A stretch of DNA of 31,074 nt from Funneliformis mosseae (Eukaryota; Glomeromycota; Glomeromycetes; Glomerales; Glomeraceae), in assembly GCA_910592005.1 (NCBI GenBank), contig CAJVPP010000496.1:1-31074 (forward strand). Direction: 5' to 3'. The notes below the pieces were generated by a model. The model was not told the origin of the DNA. It saw nothing but the letters and a program-made list of their open reading frames with translations, and made no database searches. Below are positions 27,599 through 31,074 of this stretch, one piece after another (the first letter of the stretch is position 1; each line of letters begins with the position of its first letter). Both the position numbers and the translations under genes were made by a program.

Positions 27599-28742
27599 TT
27601 ATATGTTATAATCTCTTTTTACAATTTCATCAAATTTGTTTTTATCAGTCACGAAATATCTCATATAATCAGCTTCTAGGACGTGCATTCTATTTCCTAC
27701 GATAACAAGGGAATGCAATGGAAGGCCAAAATCTTCGGATAATAATTGACTTAATGTACCAGCTTTAATTAGTTGCTCTGTAAGAGAACCAAGACGCGCG
27801 ATTCCTATTGCTAAAGTTTCCGATGTGTAAGCTACAATTCAAAAGGAAATTTGAGTGAATAACAAAAGGAAAATTCAAACAATAAAATATATTATGACTA
27901 CCATTTTCTTTTCTTTGTTCTTCGATTTCTAATAATTGTTCAATTGCTTGATTAACGTTCATATATCGTGGGGGTTCATATATCTTCTTACCTCTAAATA
28001 AGAATGAGAAATATTAATTTCATGAATAAAAAATGAAACATTTGTTCAAAGAATTGTACCTTGCTAGATTTTCTATACTTTGTTCCTTTACTTTAATATC
28101 TAATAAACAAAGAGTATGTAAACCCAAATTTCTATTTTCTTTAATCCTATCATAAAAACTATCAGGCCTCCAATTATCAGTAAAAAAAGGTATAGAAATA
28201 GTTTGGCCAAAATTATATAATTGTAATCCACAAGCGCCAACTGCATTCATTATTGAAGCATTGTGTATTGTTTGAATGGGAATTGATAATTCTTTTGCTC
28301 TTATAATTAAATCTGCATGTGTTGTTGCACTATCCATATAATTTCAAGGGAGAATTAATTTTAGAGATTTTTATATTATCTTTAAATTTTTAATAAAGAA
28401 AACGAAACATACCCAAATGGATCTCCTACCACCAAAAATGCTACATTTTTTTTATCAGCATTTAATAAAATTTCATCACTTTGTGATTCCACCATTTCTC
28501 TGTCTGCTAATATAAGTTCCTTTCCATAAAATTCTTCCTGATAAAAAATTTAAAAATAAATATCTCCGGTAGCAATTATTTCAAATGAAATCAATGATGA
28601 AATTTACCAATTTCTCTTTGGATACCATTAAGATACTCGTATACGCTTCTAAATATACCCGTTCACATGATTTAATTGCTTCAAAACCTTTAATCGTTAC
28701 ATCTTTTTCATCCGACAAACCCAAACCTATTATATAAAGCAT
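27599..28742 (-). CDS. DPH5: Diphthine synthase (diphthamide methyltransferase)
   Basis: Methylates the modified histidine of elongation factor 2 with S-adenosylmethionine in diphthamide synthesis. Five exons (28608–28742, 28413–28537, 28060–28329, 27902–27993, 27599–27831) total 855 nt, 284 aa, the usual Dph5 length. Diagnostic motifs run in order: [19 protein letters not shown] at the N-terminus, LADREMVE (54–61), GDPFGATTHADL (83–94), the [19 protein letters not shown] segment, [24 protein letters not shown], and [13 protein letters not shown] near the end. The start at 28742 gives the family N-terminus; an in-frame upstream ATG would add a poly-Lys segment and looks like 5' UTR. Stop codons of this gene and the TatD-like gene are 38 bp apart. 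Confidence 0.95.
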
Positions 28743-28994
28743 TTTTTTTTTTTTTTTTTCAAAAAAAGATGAGAAATACAAACGTACAAACGCGATATTA
28801 ATTAAGCAAATTTATCATGTTTTGGACACCATGGTAGTACAAACATAGTAATACCATTTAAAATTTAACGGTAAAAAAATGAGATTTCGTAGAAAATAAG
28901 AGGAGGAGATTAATTAGTAAATTCATGCCGAAATTTCTTGGATTTTATGTTAATTCAAAATTTTTTATTTTGGTTTTTATTTTTTGATTTTAGA
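28743..28994. promoter_or_regulatory. Upstream region of DPH5
   Basis: About 250 bp between the DPH5 start and a retrotransposon fragment. It opens with a poly-T run at 28742–28760 on the plus strand. No defined promoter element could be assigned. Confidence 0.4.
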
Positions 28995-29202
28995 TCACAG
29001 ATCACAATATCTTGTTTTGAGCCTTGATTTTTTTCGTTGGGTAAGTATAATTCCTAATCCTTCATCTGAGACATCTGTTTGAATGATAAATGATTTGCTT
29101 AGATCAGGTTAAATGAGAACTGGGACTGTAATCACCTTAAACTTTAATTTATCGAATGAGTCTTGATGTTGTGTCGTCCAATTCCAAGATGTACTTCTCT
29201 CT
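28995..29202 (-). pseudogene. Ty3/gypsy retrotransposon fragment (RT–RNase H junction)
   Basis: A minus-strand reading with one internal stop gives WNWTTQHQDSFDKLKFKVIT, then VPVLI, a stop, PDLSKSFIIQTDVSDEGLGI and ILTQRKK. This corresponds to the connection between reverse transcriptase and RNase H in Ty3/gypsy Pol, where the family has FEELK, APVLxxPD and FxLxTDASxxGxGAVLxQ. Only about 65 residues remain, and no LTR, integrase or polymerase core was found beside it. It is a short relic just upstream of DPH5. Confidence 0.82.
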
Positions 29203-31008
29203 TTATTAATAGTAAACTTTTTCATAATAATATTTACATTTTTGAAAAAAAAAAACAAAAATTAAAAGGAAATAATCAAGCTTATATATGTTTTATTTAT
29301 AAGAATTTTCTTTTTATATTATTTATTATCATTATTTATTATATAATGTTGTATTTAAATATTACTCTAAATATATTAAAATTTTTATAATAAAAATTCA
29401 ACGTTGATTTTTTATTGATTAAAAATATTTCGCCATAATCTATTAATACTTTAAAGTTTAAAGAAAGTTTATTTCTAATTTTAAGAAGATTTGTATAAAG
29501 ATCTAATCTTATTACTTCATCTTTAACAACTATTTAAATACTTTCAATTTACAATAATAAAGAAGTATATAAAAATTTTATGTTTATATTAATGGTATTA
29601 TTACACATATAAATGAATAATTTTCTTTATTTTATTATAAACATAAGAAATTTCATTTTATATATTAGTAAAATAACTTTAAATATTTTTAAAAGTAAAA
29701 ATAAATTATATTTGAATTAATCTTTTATGATAATAAGTATCATTTATATAAATATCAATTTTATTATATTTTCTTTAATTGTATTATTTAATTAATTAAA
29801 TAAAAATTCAAAAAATTTATATTAAAAGGTAATTATACCTAGCAACTCTTTTTCTAAATTATTTAATTCAGTTTAGGTGGTAACATTTAAATTATGGATT
29901 TTTATAATAATTATCTAATCAGATATAATATTAAACTTTTAACAATATTTAGAATATTATTTCAAGTTTCAATATTAAATCTTATTATTCTTAATTTAAA
30001 GATAATTTTATAATTGAATTATAAAAAAAATAAAAAAAATAGAATTTAAATAAACTTACTATATACTTTATTATAAAAATATATATTTTAATCTATATAA
30101 TTATAAAACATTGTAAAATTTTGATTAAATATAATAAAAATTACTTTAAAAATTAAGGTTTTTAATTTGTAATTTAACTTAATTCATTCATTATAAACTT
30201 AATTAAAATAATATTTTAATAAGAATCTAAATATTATATAATAATATTATTTATTCAAAATATCTAAGATAAAAATAAAATATTCTTATTTTTTATAAAT
30301 TTAATAAATGTTTATAAATATATTATATTAAAATAATTATATTATTTAAAATTTTTTATAAAATATTTTATATTTGTTATAAATATAATATAGCCTATTA
30401 AATATAATTTATAAAATTTTTATATTTTAATAATAATATATTAATAGTAAGAATTTAATTTTAAAATCTATATTATAAAGATTATATTTAATATATATAA
30501 CATAAATTTTTTTTTATAATTTTTTTACTTTTTATTATAAATATCTATATTTATATATATTAGTAAGAAATAAATTTATGCAATTTTTAAAAATTAAAAA
30601 ATTTTATTATCAACACAAACTTTTAAATTCATTATTTCTAAAAAATTTTTATATTTAATAGCTAAAGATTATTATTTTTAATAAGAATTTCTTTTAAAAC
30701 TTTATAACTATAATCATTAAATAATAAAAATTAACTATTTTATTTTTTATTGCTTAATAATATATATGCATTTTCATATTATTTAATTATTTTCTGATTG
30801 TAAACTTTGAAATATTAAAAATTTAAATAATATTTACTTTTATAACTACTTTTAAGTAATCTAATTATTTATTATATTCAATAGTAAGTTTTAAATTTTT
30901 ACTTATTTTTTAGAAAACATGTAGTAATTTATATTTAATATAAGTTTTTTGATTTTTATTTTTATTTGTTTTTAATGTAAATAATAATAAATTCTTAAAA
31001 AATCAGTA
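29203..31008. other. AT-rich region with one coding-like remnant
   Basis: Mostly low-complexity AT sequence with no intact gene. On the minus strand, about 29530–29350 reads as a coding-like stretch (VVKDEVIRLDLYTNLLKIRN, then KLSLNFKVLIDYGEIFLI) without a recognisable domain; it may be a further decayed transposon piece. The plus-strand frame at 29163–29390 overlaps the gypsy fragment and looks like chance. Confidence 0.4.
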
Positions 31009-31010
31009 TA

Positions 31011-31074
31011 CAGTCAACTCTTTCTACAACGAATTTTGATATAACGAATTTTACAATACAACGGATTTTCAGTG
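31011..31074 (+). mobile_element. pogo-like element, left end, cut by the window edge
   Basis: After TA at 31009–31010 the sequence begins CAGTCAACTCTT, identical for the first 12 bases to the end of the MITE at 12368. It continues with three loosely repeated units of the form AACGAATTTT/AACGGATTTT. Only 64 bp are visible, so it is unknown whether this is a MITE or a coding copy. Confidence 0.65.

Overview
This is a eukaryotic nuclear window, very AT-rich, with genes split by many short GT–AG introns (mostly about 50–160 bp). Gene content and style point to a filamentous fungus: an ABCC transporter, a Yop1/REEP protein, an arrestin-like protein, mitochondrial Fmt1, a TatD/Scn1-type hydrolase and Dph5. 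The transposon mix (FAR1–MULE–SWIM–CCHC, Tnp2/CMC-type, Tc1, pogo-like, LINE and Ty3/gypsy remnants, all in AT-rich filler) resembles arbuscular mycorrhizal fungi such as Rhizophagus. That placement is inference; no rRNA or marker gene confirms it.

Layout. 1–1013: AT-rich, no gene seen. 1014–7095 (−): a 23-exon ABCC exporter rebuilt to 1427 aa. 7444–8100 (−): AN1 zinc-finger protein, 3 exons, 169 aa. 8401–9112 (+): Yop1/REEP-like ER-shaping protein, 4 exons, 161 aa, divergent from the AN1 gene. 9113–22654: a 13.5-kb transposon graveyard. In order it holds a decayed MULE (10030–13110, −) interrupted by a 171-bp pogo-like MITE, a Tc1 element with both ends (15004–16650), a LINE endonuclease remnant (18780–19430, +) and a Tnp2/CMC-type remnant (20400–22150, −). 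22655–24265 (−): single-exon arrestin-like protein, 536 aa. 24884–26449 (−): mitochondrial methionyl-tRNA formyltransferase, 7 exons, 371 aa. 26525–27560 (+): TatD-family hydrolase, 2 exons, 313 aa. 27599–28742 (−): diphthine synthase, 5 exons, 284 aa. 28995–29202 (−): Ty3/gypsy fragment. 29203–31074: AT-rich filler ending in a second pogo-like terminus at the window edge.

The exon models were built by hand from splice signals and family similarity. In each multi-exon model the exon lengths sum to a multiple of three with no internal stop, which supports them. The FMT1–TatD–DPH5 trio is very compact (75 bp head-to-head, 38 bp tail-to-tail) and contrasts with the gene desert beside it. Two of the three genes act on translation (initiator formylation; eEF2 diphthamide), but nothing shows co-regulation. 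I found no sign of a novel multi-gene system. The most informative signals are the nested MITE whose removal restores the MULE frame, the transition-biased decay of the transposons, and the unusual NBD1 of the ABCC transporter.
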